From the NCBI RefSeq assembly GCF_025376885.1, contig NZ_JAHUBR010000001.1:1674001-1738000 (forward strand): a stretch of 64,000 nt of DNA. Reading direction: 5' to 3'. Below are positions 11,319 through 19,858 of the stretch, piece after piece. The translations under genes and the position numbers were made by a program. The notes under the pieces were generated by a model. The model ran no database searches. It was not told the DNA's origin and saw only the letters and a list, made by a program, of their open reading frames with translations. Position 1 is the stretch's first letter. Each line of letters begins with the position of its first letter. This DNA comes from Pseudoruegeria sp. SHC-113 (lineage in GTDB: Bacteria > Pseudomonadota > Alphaproteobacteria > Rhodobacterales > Rhodobacteraceae).

Positions 11319-11400
11319 CTGTTTCGCCAGAAACAGGCACGCGCCCGCCCGCCCGTCACACCGAAGGTGTGCCTCCGGCACAACGCGGGCGCGTTCGCGC
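11319..11400. repeat. Structured intergenic repeat, copy B
   Basis: Starts CTGTTTC-GCCA-GAAACAG (7-bp stem), then CCCGCCCGTC, hairpin CACACC-GAA-GGTGTG, and ends with a GCGGGCGC-TTCGC-like tail. It aligns with copy C at 53.06 kb (CTGTTTCGCC, CCGCCCGTC, GGGCGC). The middle hairpin of copy C is CACGCC-AGA-GGCGTG, a compensated base-pair change. It lies just after the response-regulator stop and may serve as a terminator. Confidence 0.55.
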
Positions 11401-11451
11401 CCACCCGGGCGAGCGCTTACCGCTCTTGGAGAGCGGTTCGCATATTGCTCA

Positions 11452-11467
11452 CTACCCAACCGGATAG
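11452..11467. promoter_or_regulatory. Inverted repeat, EPS-locus motif copy 3
   Basis: CTACCC-AACC-GGATAG: six-base arms with one mismatch and a four-base spacer. It lies 105 bases before the Wzz-like gene. Same arms as copies 1 and 2. Confidence 0.5.
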
Positions 11468-11572
11468 GCCGCCTAAGCCAATGCCTCACTTGGCCTCCGC
11501 CCGGGATCACGCGCCAAAACGCTCTTAACTGGCACAAGGGCGGCATCCCGAAGCCAGTGAGCCAGTGCCCCC

Positions 11573-13027
11573 ATGATGAAAGCCCAGATCCCCGCCGCCG
11601 AAGACGCCACCCCCGTCACCCCGGCCAAACCGCGCAAGGCGCGCAGCCGGTTCTGGCGCTACACCCGCTATCTGGTTGTATTCGCCCTGTTCACAGCCGG
11701 GGTCTGGGTGCCGATCATCGGCTACCTGAAAAGCGTGCCGCCCACTTATACCTCGCAAGCCAGCTTGATCCTGCCGGGCGCGGGCGTGTCAGCGTCCGTT
11801 AACCTCGACAGCATCGGGCAGGCCTCTTCCTACGCGTCTTCGGCCTTCGCCAGCCATTCGGTCAGCCCCACCGAAACCTACAAGCGCCTGCTCGCCGCCG
11901 ACCGCACCCGCTCCTATGCCGCCGCGCGGATGGACATCCCCGTGGCCGCTTTCGCGCGCCCGCGCGTGGAACTGGTGGATCAGACCGGCCTCATCAACAT
12001 CGAGCTGAAAGCCGGCTCCCCGGAAGAGGCCCGCGCGCAGGCCGAGGCGCTGTTGGCCACCTTCTTTGCCGAGCTGGACCGTCTGCGCAGCGATGATCTG
12101 GAAGTGCGCGAGCAAAGTGCCGTCGCCGCCATCGAGGAATACCGCAACTCCGTCATGGCCACGCGCGAGAGCGTCACCCGGCTGCAAGGTGAAACCGGCT
12201 TCCTGTCGGACGATCAATTCGCCGCACAAGTCACCGAGAACGACATCCGCCGCGCCGAAGTGGCCGCGCTGCAGGCCAAGCTGCAGGACCGCACCGCTTT
12301 CGTGGCTGCACTGGAAGCTGCGCTGGGCATGAGCGCCGCGCAGGCCGCCCGCGCGCTCGATCTGGCCGCCGATGAGGAATATATGGCGCTGAAGAAGGAT
12401 GCCTCCGAGAAGGCCGCGCTGCGGGCGGAAGCCGCGTCCAAATACGGCGCACAGCATCCCCAGATGATCGCCGCCACCTCCACCTACAGCCAGGCCGCCG
12501 AGGCCGCGCTGATCAAAGCCGTGGCCATCACCGGCCTTGCACCGGCACAGGCGCAGCGACTGAACCTCTCGCAAGAAGGCGATCGCACCGCGCTGATGAG
12601 CGATCTTCTGCGCGGGGAGGCCGAGCGCGCCGGGCTGGCCGCGCAGTATGAGGTGCTCAACGCCCGCTACGAAGCCGAGCGCCAGCGGCTGGAAACGGCC
12701 TCGCTGGCTGCCGCGCAACTCAAGGACATGCAGCGCGATTTTCAGGTGGCCGAGGCCGTCTTCGCCTCCGCCATCGCCCGCGCGCAATCCTCCAAAGTGG
12801 ATGTGTTTGCCTCCTATCCGCTCGTGCAGGTGCTGGAAAACCCGACGCTGGCCGACAAGCCCTCCTCTCCGCGCAAGAAGCTTGCCATCGTTGCGGGCGG
12901 TGCGGCCACCTTCATGATCCTGATCGCCCTTGGGCTTGGCTGGGTGCGCCGGGGCATCATCCGCTGGCTCACCACGCCGGGCAACACCGCCGCCGTTGCG
13001 CCGCAGGCCGAAGGCGCAAGCGCATGA
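11573..13027 (+). CDS. Chain-length determinant / Wzz-GumC-like EPS transport protein without kinase
   Basis: 484 residues. TM1 at about 32-51 (VVFALFTAGVWVPIIGYL) is followed by the periplasmic Wzz segment (PPTYTSQASLILPG), a long Ala/Glu-rich coiled coil (about residues 165-420), the conserved pre-membrane Pro-rich turn (LENPTLADKPSSPRKKL) and TM2 at about 446-465. It has no cytoplasmic Walker-type tyrosine kinase domain, so it is a PCP-1-like or split co-polymerase, and no separate kinase gene lies in view. It sets chain length together with the Wzy-like protein, whose ATG overlaps its stop. Two adjacent ATGs could start it. Confidence 0.85.
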   Translation: MMKAQIPAAEDATPVTPAKPRKARSRFWRYTRYLVVFALFTAGVWVPIIGYLKSVPPTYTSQASLILPGAGVSASVNLDSIGQASSYASSAFASHSVSPTETYKRLLAADRTRSYAAARMDIPVAAFARPRVELVDQTGLINIELKAGSPEEARAQAEALLATFFAELDRLRSDDLEVREQSAVAAIEEYRNSVMATRESVTRLQGETGFLSDDQFAAQVTENDIRRAEVAALQAKLQDRTAFVAALEAALGMSAAQAARALDLAADEEYMALKKDASEKAALRAEAASKYGAQHPQMIAATSTYSQAAEAALIKAVAITGLAPAQAQRLNLSQEGDRTALMSDLLRGEAERAGLAAQYEVLNARYEAERQRLETASLAAAQLKDMQRDFQVAEAVFASAIARAQSSKVDVFASYPLVQVLENPTLADKPSSPRKKLAIVAGGAATFMILIALGLGWVRRGIIRWLTTPGNTAAVAPQAEGASA

Positions 13028-14379
13028 TGGGGTTTTCCAGCTTCACCCCGGCCAACCCGGCGGAGCGGATGGTCTACCGCACGCTGGCCTGGACCTGGCC
13101 CTTCTATGCCTTCGGCGCGCTCTACATCGTCGGCCCGGTGCTGGCGTGGCTGCTGGGCGGGCTGGCCGCCATCGCGCTCTACCTCGGCCCCGCCATGCGC
13201 AGCGATCTGCGCGCAAGCCCGATCCCGCCGGTTGTCTGGGGCTGGATGATCGGGATGCTTGCGATGCTGGTGATCCTCTGGGCGGGGCATGTGAATTTCA
13301 ACTTCGGCCTGAAACAGACGATCAAATCCTCCATCGGCTGGGCCAAGGGCTGGGCCCTGATGGCGCTGTTTCCGCTGGCCGGTGCCGTGCTGCCGATCCG
13401 CCGCGAAGCACTGGTGCGGGGCCAATGCGTGGTCGGGCTCTGGACGCTGATCCTGATCCCCATCCTTTTTGCCGCGCCCTACATCGGCCTGCCCGAGCGC
13501 ATCTTCACCTCGCCGCTTAAGGCCGTAGGCGGGCCGGGGCCGGAATACTTCAGCGTCTATTTCTTCACGTTCGATCCGGCCAGCTGGCAGCCGCGCTGGC
13601 AGTTCTATGCGCCGTGGTCGCCCTTTGCGGCACTACTGGGCGTGATCATGATCCTCTTTGCGCTGGAAGAAAAAGACCGCCGCTGGCAGGCGGCCGGGCT
13701 TGCGGCGGGCGTGCTGATGGTTCTGGCCTCGCGTTCGCGCATGGGGCTCGTGGGGCTTGTCGGCTGCACCCTGCCGCCGCGCCTTTTGCCCTTGGTGGCG
13801 CGCAGCTGGGCATGGATGATGCTCGCGGGCCTCACCGTGCTGGCCTCGATGTTTTCTGACGGGATCGCCACCGCCATCCGCAACGTGATCTACAAGTTCA
13901 AGAACGCCCGCGCCGACAGCACCCGTGTGCGCGCCACGCTGCAGCGCATCGCGGAAGAACGCTGGCGGGAAGAGGCCGTGTGGTTTGGCCATGGCCGTGT
14001 CGCGCCGGGGAGCCACGCGGTGGAATACATGCCCATCGGCAGCCACCACACGTGGTACGGGCTTCTGTTCGTGAAGGGCATCACCGGCCTCTTTGCCTTC
14101 CTGATCCCGCTTCTGTGGAGTGCGGGGCTTGCCATCGTGGACGCCGCCAAGGGCGCGCGCGGGCGCTTGCCGCTGGGGATCGTGCTGGTGTGCGTGCTGC
14201 TGTCGATGGGCGAAAACATCGAGATCGAGGCCTATCTGATCTGGCCCGGCCTGATGATCCTTGGCATCCACGCCCGCGAAATCGCAGCAGAAAAACGCGC
14301 CGCAAAACACGCAGCAAAACGCGCCCGCGCCGCTTCGGCTGCGCCTTGTGGCACTGGCCCCGCGCCGCAAGCCGCCTAG
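13024..14379 (+). CDS. O-antigen ligase / Wzy-like polysaccharide polymerase
   Basis: 451 residues with about ten hydrophobic spans and a large periplasmic loop between residues 290 and 360 (RVRATLQRIAEERWREEAV ... MPIGSHHTWYGLLFVKG). The GSHHTWYG-type loop, with an Arg-rich stretch before it, is typical of the Wzy_C/O-antigen ligase superfamily that joins lipid-linked glycans in the periplasm. It overlaps the Wzz-like gene by ATGA. The last ~35 residues are Ala/Lys-rich and probably cytoplasmic. Polymerase rather than ligase is preferred because the locus holds flippase, co-polymerase and export pore. Confidence 0.8.
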   Translation: MMGFSSFTPANPAERMVYRTLAWTWPFYAFGALYIVGPVLAWLLGGLAAIALYLGPAMRSDLRASPIPPVVWGWMIGMLAMLVILWAGHVNFNFGLKQTIKSSIGWAKGWALMALFPLAGAVLPIRREALVRGQCVVGLWTLILIPILFAAPYIGLPERIFTSPLKAVGGPGPEYFSVYFFTFDPASWQPRWQFYAPWSPFAALLGVIMILFALEEKDRRWQAAGLAAGVLMVLASRSRMGLVGLVGCTLPPRLLPLVARSWAWMMLAGLTVLASMFSDGIATAIRNVIYKFKNARADSTRVRATLQRIAEERWREEAVWFGHGRVAPGSHAVEYMPIGSHHTWYGLLFVKGITGLFAFLIPLLWSAGLAIVDAAKGARGRLPLGIVLVCVLLSMGENIEIEAYLIWPGLMILGIHAREIAAEKRAAKHAAKRARAASAAPCGTGPAPQAA

Positions 14380-14404
14380 CTGTGCTTTCGGGGTGCCTTT
14401 TCCC

Positions 14405-14433
14405 TTGCACGCAGGCCATAGCGGCAATAGAAG
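14405..14433 (+). promoter_or_regulatory. Probable sigma-70 promoter of tig
   Basis: TTGCAC and TAGAAG hexamers with a 17-base spacer, placing the transcript start about 60 bases before the tig ATG. Confidence 0.4.
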
Positions 14434-14499
14434 GGCCTCTGATTTTAAAGGAGCCCCGCCGCCTATCCGTCGCGGCCCGGCCAAGACGAGGACGACGAA

Positions 14500-15831
14500 A
14501 TGCAGGTCACCGAGACCCTGAATGAAGGCCTGAAACGCGCCTACGCCATCACCATCGGCGCCGACGAGCTGGACGCGAAGGTCAACGAGAAGCTTCAAGA
14601 AGCCCGCCCCGAGATCGAGCTCAAGGGCTTCCGCAAGGGTAAAGTTCCGATGGCGCTGCTGAAAAAGCAGTTCGGCCCCCGCGTTCTGGGTGAAGCGCTG
14701 CAGGAAACCATCGACGGCGCGATGAACAAGCATTTCGAAGATTCTGGCGACCGCCCCGCGCTTCAGCCCGAGGTCAAGATGACCAACGAGGACTGGAAAG
14801 AAGGCGACGACGTGGCTGTCGAGATGTCCTACGAAGCGCTGCCGGAAATCCCGGAAGTTTCCTTCGGCGACATCACGCTCGAGAAAATGGTTGTGAAGGC
14901 CGATGAGGAGTCCATCGAGGACGCCCTGAAGAACCTCGCCGAGACCGCCCAGAACTGGGAAGACCGCAAGTCCAACGCCAAAGCCAAGGACGGCGATCAG
15001 GTGACGATCGATTTCCTCGGCAAGGTCGACGGCGAAGCCTTTGAAGGCGGTGCTGCAGAGGATTACCCGCTGGTGCTGGGCTCCAACTCCTTCATTCCGG
15101 GCTTCGAGGATCAACTCGTCGGCGCCAAGAAGGACGATGAAGTTGAAGTGAAAGTCTCCTTCCCGGCCGAGTACCAAGCCGCGCATCTCGCCGGCAAGGA
15201 CGCCGTGTTCGAGTGCAAGATCAAAGCCGTGAAAAAGCCGGTTGCCGCCGAGATCAACGATGATCTGGCCAAGCAGTTCGGTGCCGAAGATCTGGCTGCC
15301 CTGAAAGGCCAAATCGCTGAGCGTCTGGAAGCCGAATACGCCGGTGCCTCCCGCGCCGTCATGAAGCGCGGCCTGCTGGACGCGCTGGACGGCAAGGTCT
15401 CCTTCGATCTGCCGCCGACCCTGCTGGACGCGGAAGCCAAGCAGATTGCCCACCAGCTGTGGCACGAAGAAAACCCGGACGTGCAGGGCCACGACCACGC
15501 CGAGATCGAGCCGACCGAAGAGCACCTGAAGCTGGCCGCCCGCCGTGTGCGCCTTGGCTTGCTGCTGGCCGAGCTGGGCCAGAAGGCTGAAGTGAAGGTC
15601 TCCGACTCCGAGATGACTCAAGCGATCCTGAACCAGGCCCGCCAATACCCGGGCCAGGAACGCGCCTTCTTCGAATTCGTGCAGCAGAACCAGCAGATGC
15701 AACAGCAACTGCGCGCGCCGATCTTCGAAGACAAGGTCGTCGACTACATCTTCGAGCAAGCCAAGGTGGAAGAGAAAGAGGTCTCCAAGGCCGATCTCGA
15801 GAAAGCCGTGGAAGCGCTGGACGACGAATAA
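14500..15831 (+). CDS. tig: Trigger factor (ribosome-associated chaperone, peptidyl-prolyl isomerase)
   Basis: 443 residues, normal length for trigger factor. The N-terminal ribosome-binding domain carries the signature GFRKGKVP (residues 47-54). The FKBP-type isomerase domain spans about residues 165-250 ([20 protein letters not shown] ... [16 protein letters not shown]), and the C-terminal helical cradle follows to an acidic tail. It binds nascent chains at the ribosome exit tunnel. Codon use is biased like that of highly expressed genes. It has its own promoter and a strong terminator, separating it from the exopolysaccharide genes upstream. Confidence 0.98.
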   Translation: MQVTETLNEGLKRAYAITIGADELDAKVNEKLQEARPEIELKGFRKGKVPMALLKKQFGPRVLGEALQETIDGAMNKHFEDSGDRPALQPEVKMTNEDWKEGDDVAVEMSYEALPEIPEVSFGDITLEKMVVKADEESIEDALKNLAETAQNWEDRKSNAKAKDGDQVTIDFLGKVDGEAFEGGAAEDYPLVLGSNSFIPGFEDQLVGAKKDDEVEVKVSFPAEYQAAHLAGKDAVFECKIKAVKKPVAAEINDDLAKQFGAEDLAALKGQIAERLEAEYAGASRAVMKRGLLDALDGKVSFDLPPTLLDAEAKQIAHQLWHEENPDVQGHDHAEIEPTEEHLKLAARRVRLGLLLAELGQKAEVKVSDSEMTQAILNQARQYPGQERAFFEFVQQNQQMQQQLRAPIFEDKVVDYIFEQAKVEEKEVSKADLEKAVEALDDE

Positions 15832-15861
15832 TCCTTTCGCCCAACCGGGCAGGGATAGAAA

Positions 15862-15887
15862 GGCCGCCTTCGGGCGGCCTTTTTTTT
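15862..15887 (+). terminator. Intrinsic terminator of tig
   Basis: Stem GGCCGCC / GGCGGCC with a TTCG loop, then eight T. Nearly the same hairpin ends yceI at 20.6 kb. Confidence 0.92.
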
Positions 15888-15982
15888 GCGCGTCGGTCGC
15901 CGCTGCGGGGGATTGGTCTGGCCGGGCGGGCAGGCTGCACTAGGTCCTTGCGAGACACCGCGAACACAAGGGAGAGACGTGC

Positions 15983-16066
15983 ATGTTTAAAGGTCTTGGA
16001 CTGTCCATCGCCATCATCACCGCAGCCATGGTTGGCTTGCCTGTGCTGCTGCTGCAGGCCGTCTGA
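15983..16066 (+). CDS. Putative 27-residue single-span membrane peptide
   Basis: ATG with GGGAGAG seven bases upstream opens a 27-codon frame: MFKGLGLSIAIITAAM then VGLPVLLLQAV. Two N-terminal polar residues and a Lys are followed by one uninterrupted hydrophobic helix, the usual form of bacterial small membrane proteins. It is isolated between the tig terminator and a perfect 10-bp hairpin 20 bases after its stop, like a monocistronic unit. No family is recognised. The ribosome site, hydrophobicity and flanking hairpins are seen; translation is inferred. Confidence 0.5.
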   Translation: MFKGLGLSIAIITAAMVGLPVLLLQAV

Positions 16067-16085
16067 ACGGAACCTGAGCGATAAG

Positions 16086-16117
16086 GAGGCTTTGCGCAAT
16101 TTGCCGTGCAAAGCCTC
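16086..16117. terminator. Hairpin between small membrane ORF and LysR gene
   Basis: Perfect 10-bp stem GAGGCTTTGC / GCAAAGCCTC with a 12-base loop, between two convergent genes. The T-tract is weak, so termination is probable rather than certain. Confidence 0.5.
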
Positions 16118-16139
16118 TTCGCACGGCGCTGCTGCCGCT

Positions 16140-17018
16140 TTAGCCAGGCCAGGCATAGCCTTGCGAGGCGCGCATGAGCGCGCCAACCGCGGGGGAATGG
16201 CGACGCCCCGGCACGGTGGCGGCGCAGATCACGCGCTCCACACATGGCTCCACGAGCGGGCGTTGCAACAAGCCGGGCAGAGTCACGGAGTATTCAGGCA
16301 TGAAGGCAAAGCCGATTCCGGCGAGTACCATGGCCTGCACCCAGTCTTCTCGCTCCGAGCGGAAGCGTGCGTAGAGTTCGACGCCTTCCGCGTCGCAAAC
16401 CGACATCACCATCTCGCGCATCTCGCAAACCAGCCTGTCCACGTAATCCTCACCAGACAAATCAGAGAGCGCCACGGCGTTCAGCCGCCCCAGCCGATGG
16501 TCTGGTGGAAACACCACCACATAGCGCTCCGAATAGAGCGGATGCAGCCTGAACGCCTGCTCCAGATCCTCGGTCTGCGTGAGAAAGGCGACATCGATTT
16601 CGCCCTCGGACAACTGATCCTTCAACATGTCCATGCCGGCTTCACGCACTGAAAGCTCCATGCCTGTGTGGCGCTTTTCAAAGGTCGCAAGGAAGCGGGC
16701 CAGCCGGACGTGGCCCACGGTGGACAGCACCCCGAGGCGAACGGGTACTTTCTCCAGCAGCCGGAAATTCTCTGCCAAAACGCGGGTGGCCGCTGCCTCA
16801 TCGGCGATGTGCTGAAGATGGGGCAGCATGGATTTTCCAAAATCCGAAAGCAGGATCCGCCGCCCCTCGCGGTGAAAGACAGGTGCGCCAAGCTCCTCTT
16901 CCAATGCCTTGATACCCTTCGTGAGGGCAGGTTGGCTCACGTTGCACTCCGCGGCGGCGCGCGTGAAATTCAGCTGCTTGGCAGCCGCCAGCACATATCT
17001 GATCTGAAACATCTCCAT
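16140..17018 (-). CDS. LysR-family transcriptional regulator
   Basis: 292 residues, normal for LysR. The N-terminal winged helix spans residues 1-60 (LNFTRAAAECNVSQPALTKG, IKALEEELGAPVFHREG). The effector domain from about 90 has the periplasmic-binding fold (VRLGVLSTVGHVRLARFL, GEIDVAFLT). The ligand cannot be predicted. It is divergent from a DUF4242 gene across a 220-base gap that holds a 19-bp palindrome, the standard arrangement for a LysR regulator controlling its neighbour and itself. Confidence 0.92.
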   Translation of the reverse strand: MEMFQIRYVLAAAKQLNFTRAAAECNVSQPALTKGIKALEEELGAPVFHREGRRILLSDFGKSMLPHLQHIADEAAATRVLAENFRLLEKVPVRLGVLSTVGHVRLARFLATFEKRHTGMELSVREAGMDMLKDQLSEGEIDVAFLTQTEDLEQAFRLHPLYSERYVVVFPPDHRLGRLNAVALSDLSGEDYVDRLVCEMREMVMSVCDAEGVELYARFRSEREDWVQAMVLAGIGFAFMPEYSVTLPGLLQRPLVEPCVERVICAATVPGRRHSPAVGALMRASQGYAWPG

Positions 17019-17126
17019 CGCCAGGGCTCCAGTTTTGGGCGTCTTGCGGTTCGGTTGGCGTCCGTCCTTTCCTGCCGGACCGGTTTGCCGCGTGGGCCCG
17101 GTCTGCCGGCGAGTGTCTCATACTAT

Positions 17127-17145
17127 CCGGTTTCGTCAAAACCGG
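17127..17145. promoter_or_regulatory. 19-bp palindrome between LysR and DUF4242 genes
   Basis: CCGGTTT-CGTCA-AAACCGG, perfect 7-base arms. It lies 109 bases from the LysR start and 94 from the DUF4242 start. A LysR operator is likely by position, though it is not a textbook T-N11-A box. Confidence 0.45.
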
Positions 17146-17238
17146 GAGTTATCGAACCATAACCAACCGGTCGTTCCCTTGGATCCGCCCCGGTGGTGGA
17201 ATGAGGCAGGATGTAATCAGCTTGAGAAAGGAACTTCG

Positions 17239-17502
17239 ATGTCGGTTTTCATGGTGGAAAGAAATCTTGCCGGGATCAGCATGGACGATCTGGCGGGCGC
17301 GCAGAAGGCGGCCATCGCGCAAGCGCAGACCATGTCGGAGCAGGGGGATGCAATCCGTTACATTCGCTCTACCTTCGCGCCGGAGGACGGGCGCTGCATG
17401 TGCCTGTTCGATGCTGAGAGCGCGGAACAAGTGCGCAGCCTGAATGACGTGGCGGGCTTACCCTATGATCGGGTCGTGGCTGCGATGGATCTCACCCCGT
17501 AA
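17239..17502 (+). CDS. DUF4242 family small protein
   Basis: 87 residues. The pattern FMVERNLAGISMDDLAGAQK, then IRYIRSTFAPEDGRCMCLFD, then SAEQVRSLNDVAGLPYDRVV matches the ferredoxin-like DUF4242 family; from memory, one actinobacterial member binds nickel. Soluble and probably cytoplasmic. AAAGGA lies at good spacing before the ATG. Monocistronic, divergent from the LysR gene and closed by a strong hairpin. The in-frame region upstream is not used because it lacks the family pattern. Its role in the cell is unknown. Confidence 0.8.
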   Translation: MSVFMVERNLAGISMDDLAGAQKAAIAQAQTMSEQGDAIRYIRSTFAPEDGRCMCLFDAESAEQVRSLNDVAGLPYDRVVAAMDLTP

Positions 17503-17556
17503 AGGCCGGGTGCATAGGATTACCGCCAGGCTTGTGCTCGGGCTGTGGTCAAACGA

Positions 17557-17584
17557 AAACAGCCGCCCCGAGGGGCGGCTGTTT
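17557..17584. terminator. Bidirectional terminator between DUF4242 gene and rplI
   Basis: 13-bp inverted repeat AAACAGCCGCCCC / GGGGCGGCTGTTT with only two bases between arms (four-base loop after opening one pair). A/T ends on both strands suit termination in both directions between convergent genes. Confidence 0.85.
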
Positions 17585-17606
17585 GATCTTTAGCGGGGCG
17601 CAACGC

Positions 17607-18224
17607 TTAGGCGTTGTCGTCCTCGGAAACTTCTTCGGCAGCCGGCGCGATGTCATCGTCGTCGGAGGCGGCAGCGCCGATATCGTCGAACAGCTCGGCG
17701 ATTTCGAACTCTGCTTCGGCTTCGGCTTCAGCGGCAAGCTCCTGGATGGATTTGCCGGAGGCCTGCAGCTCGGCTTCTTCAGCAGAACGGGCCACGTTGA
17801 TCTCGATTTCCACGGCCACTTCCGGGTGCAGAACGACGGACACGCTGTGCACGCCCAGTTCCTTGATCGGGGTGGTCAGGACAACCTGCTTGCGGTCCAC
17901 GGTGAAACCTTCGGCGGTTGCCACGTCGGCGGCGTCACGCGGGGTGACGGAGCCGTAGAGAGCGCCGGCGTCGGAAGCGGAGCGGATCACGACGAACTGC
18001 TGGCCAGCCAGCTTCTCGGCGAGGGCTTCTGCCTCTTTCTTGGTTTCGAGGTTGCGGGCTTCCAGCTGGGCTTTCTGGGCTTCGAACTGGGCAATATTTG
18101 CCTGCGAAGCGGTCAGGGCCTTGCCTTGCGGCAGCAGGTAGTTGCGAGCGTAGCCGGCTTTGACGTCAACGACTTCACCCATCTGGCCAAGCTTGGCCAC
18201 GCGCTCAAGAAGGATAACTTGCAT
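17607..18224 (-). CDS. rplI: 50S ribosomal protein L9
   Basis: 205 residues. N-terminal domain [20 protein letters not shown] then [16 protein letters not shown] is the L9 signature; a long connecting helix ([20 protein letters not shown]) and C-terminal domain follow. Compared with the usual ~150 residues it has an acidic Ala/Glu/Asp tail of about 50 residues (ending in [11 protein letters not shown]), as in other Rhodobacterales as I recall. Last gene of the rpsF-rpsR-rplI operon, 12 bases after rpsR. Confidence 0.98.
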   Translation of the reverse strand: MQVILLERVAKLGQMGEVVDVKAGYARNYLLPQGKALTASQANIAQFEAQKAQLEARNLETKKEAEALAEKLAGQQFVVIRSASDAGALYGSVTPRDAADVATAEGFTVDRKQVVLTTPIKELGVHSVSVVLHPEVAVEIEINVARSAEEAELQASGKSIQELAAEAEAEAEFEIAELFDDIGAAASDDDDIAPAAEEVSEDDNA

Positions 18225-18236
18225 TTGCGTTTCTCC

Positions 18237-18464
18237 TTATTTCACGGCGTAGGGCAGCAGGGCGAGGAAGCGGGCGCGTTTGATGGCGCGGGCCAGCTCA
18301 CGCTGTTTCTTGGCGGAAACGGCGGTGATGCGGGACGGCACGATCTTGCCACGCTCAGAGATGTAGCGCTGCAGCAGGCGGGTGTCTTTGTAGTCGATCT
18401 TGGGTGCGTTCTCACCGGAGAAGGGGCAGACCTTGCGACGACGGAAGAAGGGTTTGTTAGCCAT
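18237..18464 (-). CDS. rpsR: 30S ribosomal protein S18
   Basis: 75 residues, full length for S18: [20 protein letters not shown] at the N-terminus, then [20 protein letters not shown] and [20 protein letters not shown], the 16S rRNA- and S6-contacting core. Preceded by AAGGATCC-type ribosome site. Middle gene of the operon, 28 bases after rpsF. Confidence 0.98.
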   Translation of the reverse strand: MANKPFFRRRKVCPFSGENAPKIDYKDTRLLQRYISERGKIVPSRITAVSAKKQRELARAIKRARFLALLPYAVK

Positions 18465-18492
18465 TTCTGGGATCCTTTCCTAAGCCTGGCGA

Positions 18493-18846
18493 TCAGCGGC
18501 GTTCACGGCGTTCGCCGCGTTCGTCACGTTTCTGCATCTGGACGGAGGGGCCTTCGCCGTGCTCGTCGACCTTGATGGTCAGGACGCGCATCACGTCATC
18601 ATGCAGGCGCATCAGGCGTTCCATCTCCTGAACGGCCGGTGCCGGGGCATCGGTTTTCAGGAAGGCGTAGTGGCCCTTGCGGTTCTTGTTGATCTTGTAG
18701 GCCATCGTTTTGACACCCCAGTACTCGCTCTCAACGACGTTGCCGCCGTTGTCAGAAAGGACGGTGCCAAAGTGCTCGATCAGGCCCTCGGCTTGCGCGT
18801 TGGAAAGATCCTGGCGCGAAATGAAGACATGCTCATAAAGGGGCAT
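18493..18846 (-). CDS. rpsF: 30S ribosomal protein S6
   Basis: 117 residues. Signature MPLYEHVFISRQDLSNAQAE, then ESEYWGVKTMAYKINKNRKG, and YAFLKTDAPAPAVQEMERLM, ending in the charged Arg/Glu tail usual for S6. It partners S18 in the 30S platform. First gene of the operon, with a leader of about 105 bases behind a recognisable promoter. S6-S18 autoregulation through the leader is known in many bacteria but no motif is claimed here. Confidence 0.98.
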   Translation of the reverse strand: MPLYEHVFISRQDLSNAQAEGLIEHFGTVLSDNGGNVVESEYWGVKTMAYKINKNRKGHYAFLKTDAPAPAVQEMERLMRLHDDVMRVLTIKVDEHGEGPSVQMQKRDERGERRERR

Positions 18847-18957
18847 GTGAACTCCAGTCTATTTAAGGCGCACTTCAAAGGGCTCTTGGGTCTGGCCTTT
18901 CCGCGACCCGCCCACGAGAGGTTGCGCTGAATCCGAAGAATGCGGAAAGGACGCAGC

Positions 18958-18985
18958 CTTATACACCCGTCGCTTCGGGATGCAA
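18958..18985 (-). promoter_or_regulatory. Promoter of the rpsF-rpsR-rplI operon
   Basis: On the minus strand, TTGCAT, 16-base spacer, TATAAG. The predicted start gives a leader of about 105 bases before rpsF. Confidence 0.55.
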
Positions 18986-19180
18986 CCCCGCAAAACTGCG
19001 AATTGCCCTTGAAAGCAAAGGCCGCGCGCGGGCAGCGAGCCGGGCCGCCAAATGCGGCAGGTTTGGGCGGCAGACGTCCCGAAGAAGAACCGGCTGCGCC
19101 GCTTTTTTGCCCCCTTCTGCGTGCAACCTTAAGGGCAATCAAACTCAAATTTGCGCCTTCCGCAGAACTGGACAGTGATC
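18986..19180. other. Gene-free stretch upstream of rpsF promoter
   Basis: Together with the rpsF leader this is a 334-base gap between divergent genes. Apart from the rpsF promoter, no convincing hairpin, repeat or coding frame is seen. A plus-strand frame through it lacks a ribosome site and has no recognisable composition. It must also contain the promoter of the membrane protein gene starting at 19181. Confidence 0.4.
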
Positions 19181-19834
19181 ATGACTGCTGAACAAGAGAA
19201 TATTTTCGTGGACGAGGCGGACCTCGTCAAAAAGCCCTGGGTGCGTGTGGACGACACCTACTGGGGCTGCATCGTGCGCTCCTACTCGGGCACGCATTCC
19301 TTCAACAACATCCTGCGCGGCACCTGTGGTTTCGTGGGGCTGGTGCTTGTCTTCGTGGCGCTTGGCTTCTGGCTGCTGCCGGGCTCGCTGCTGACGAGCG
19401 ACGTGGCGGTGATGAAATTTCTGTCGTCCACCTCGCTCTGTATCTCGGGGCTGCTGTTCCTCTGGTTCGCCAGCCAGGAAACCCGCCGCGAAGTGCATAT
19501 CGACCGCGCCCGCAACGAGATCCGTGAAGCGCTGCGCAATTCGCGCGGCAATGCCTTCATGCTGCGCCGCTACGCTTTCGAGGACATCGGCAGCGTCTTC
19601 ATCGAGCGCCCGAGCTACGAGGGCGGCCCCTCGCGCTTGCTGCTGCGCTACCGCAATACCTCGCAGGTGATCGCCATCGCCGTGGCCGACGAGGGCAAGC
19701 TGATTTCCCTGCGCGATCGCCTTGCCAAGGACATCCTCGGCGTCTCCAAACCGGCGAGCAAAATTGCACCGGTGGGCGCTGCGGCTGGCAAACCGCGCCA
19801 GTTCAAGGTCCAGACGCCGACTCGCGTGATGTGA
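19181..19834 (+). CDS. Conserved-type hypothetical membrane protein, two TM
   Basis: 217 residues from MTAEQENIFVDEADLV; a TTG 30 bases upstream in frame is possible. Two adjacent hydrophobic spans at about 47-68 (FVGLVLVFVALGFWLLPG) and 80-98 (LCISGLLFLWFAS) form a hairpin, with a cytoplasmic C-terminal domain (residues 100-217) containing EVHIDRARNEIREALRNSRG and DIGSVFIERPS, resembling a PH-like beta domain. No enzyme motif. Monocistronic, between the ribosomal operon and yceI. Family not recognised. Confidence 0.75.
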   Translation: MTAEQENIFVDEADLVKKPWVRVDDTYWGCIVRSYSGTHSFNNILRGTCGFVGLVLVFVALGFWLLPGSLLTSDVAVMKFLSSTSLCISGLLFLWFASQETRREVHIDRARNEIREALRNSRGNAFMLRRYAFEDIGSVFIERPSYEGGPSRLLLRYRNTSQVIAIAVADEGKLISLRDRLAKDILGVSKPASKIAPVGAAAGKPRQFKVQTPTRVM

Positions 19835-19858
19835 TACGGCGCACAGCTTCACGGGTAT

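Noticed and set aside
18940-19191. 83-codon frame between rpsF and the membrane protein gene
   Set aside because: Overlaps the rpsF promoter and the next gene's start, has no ribosome site and an unremarkable composition.
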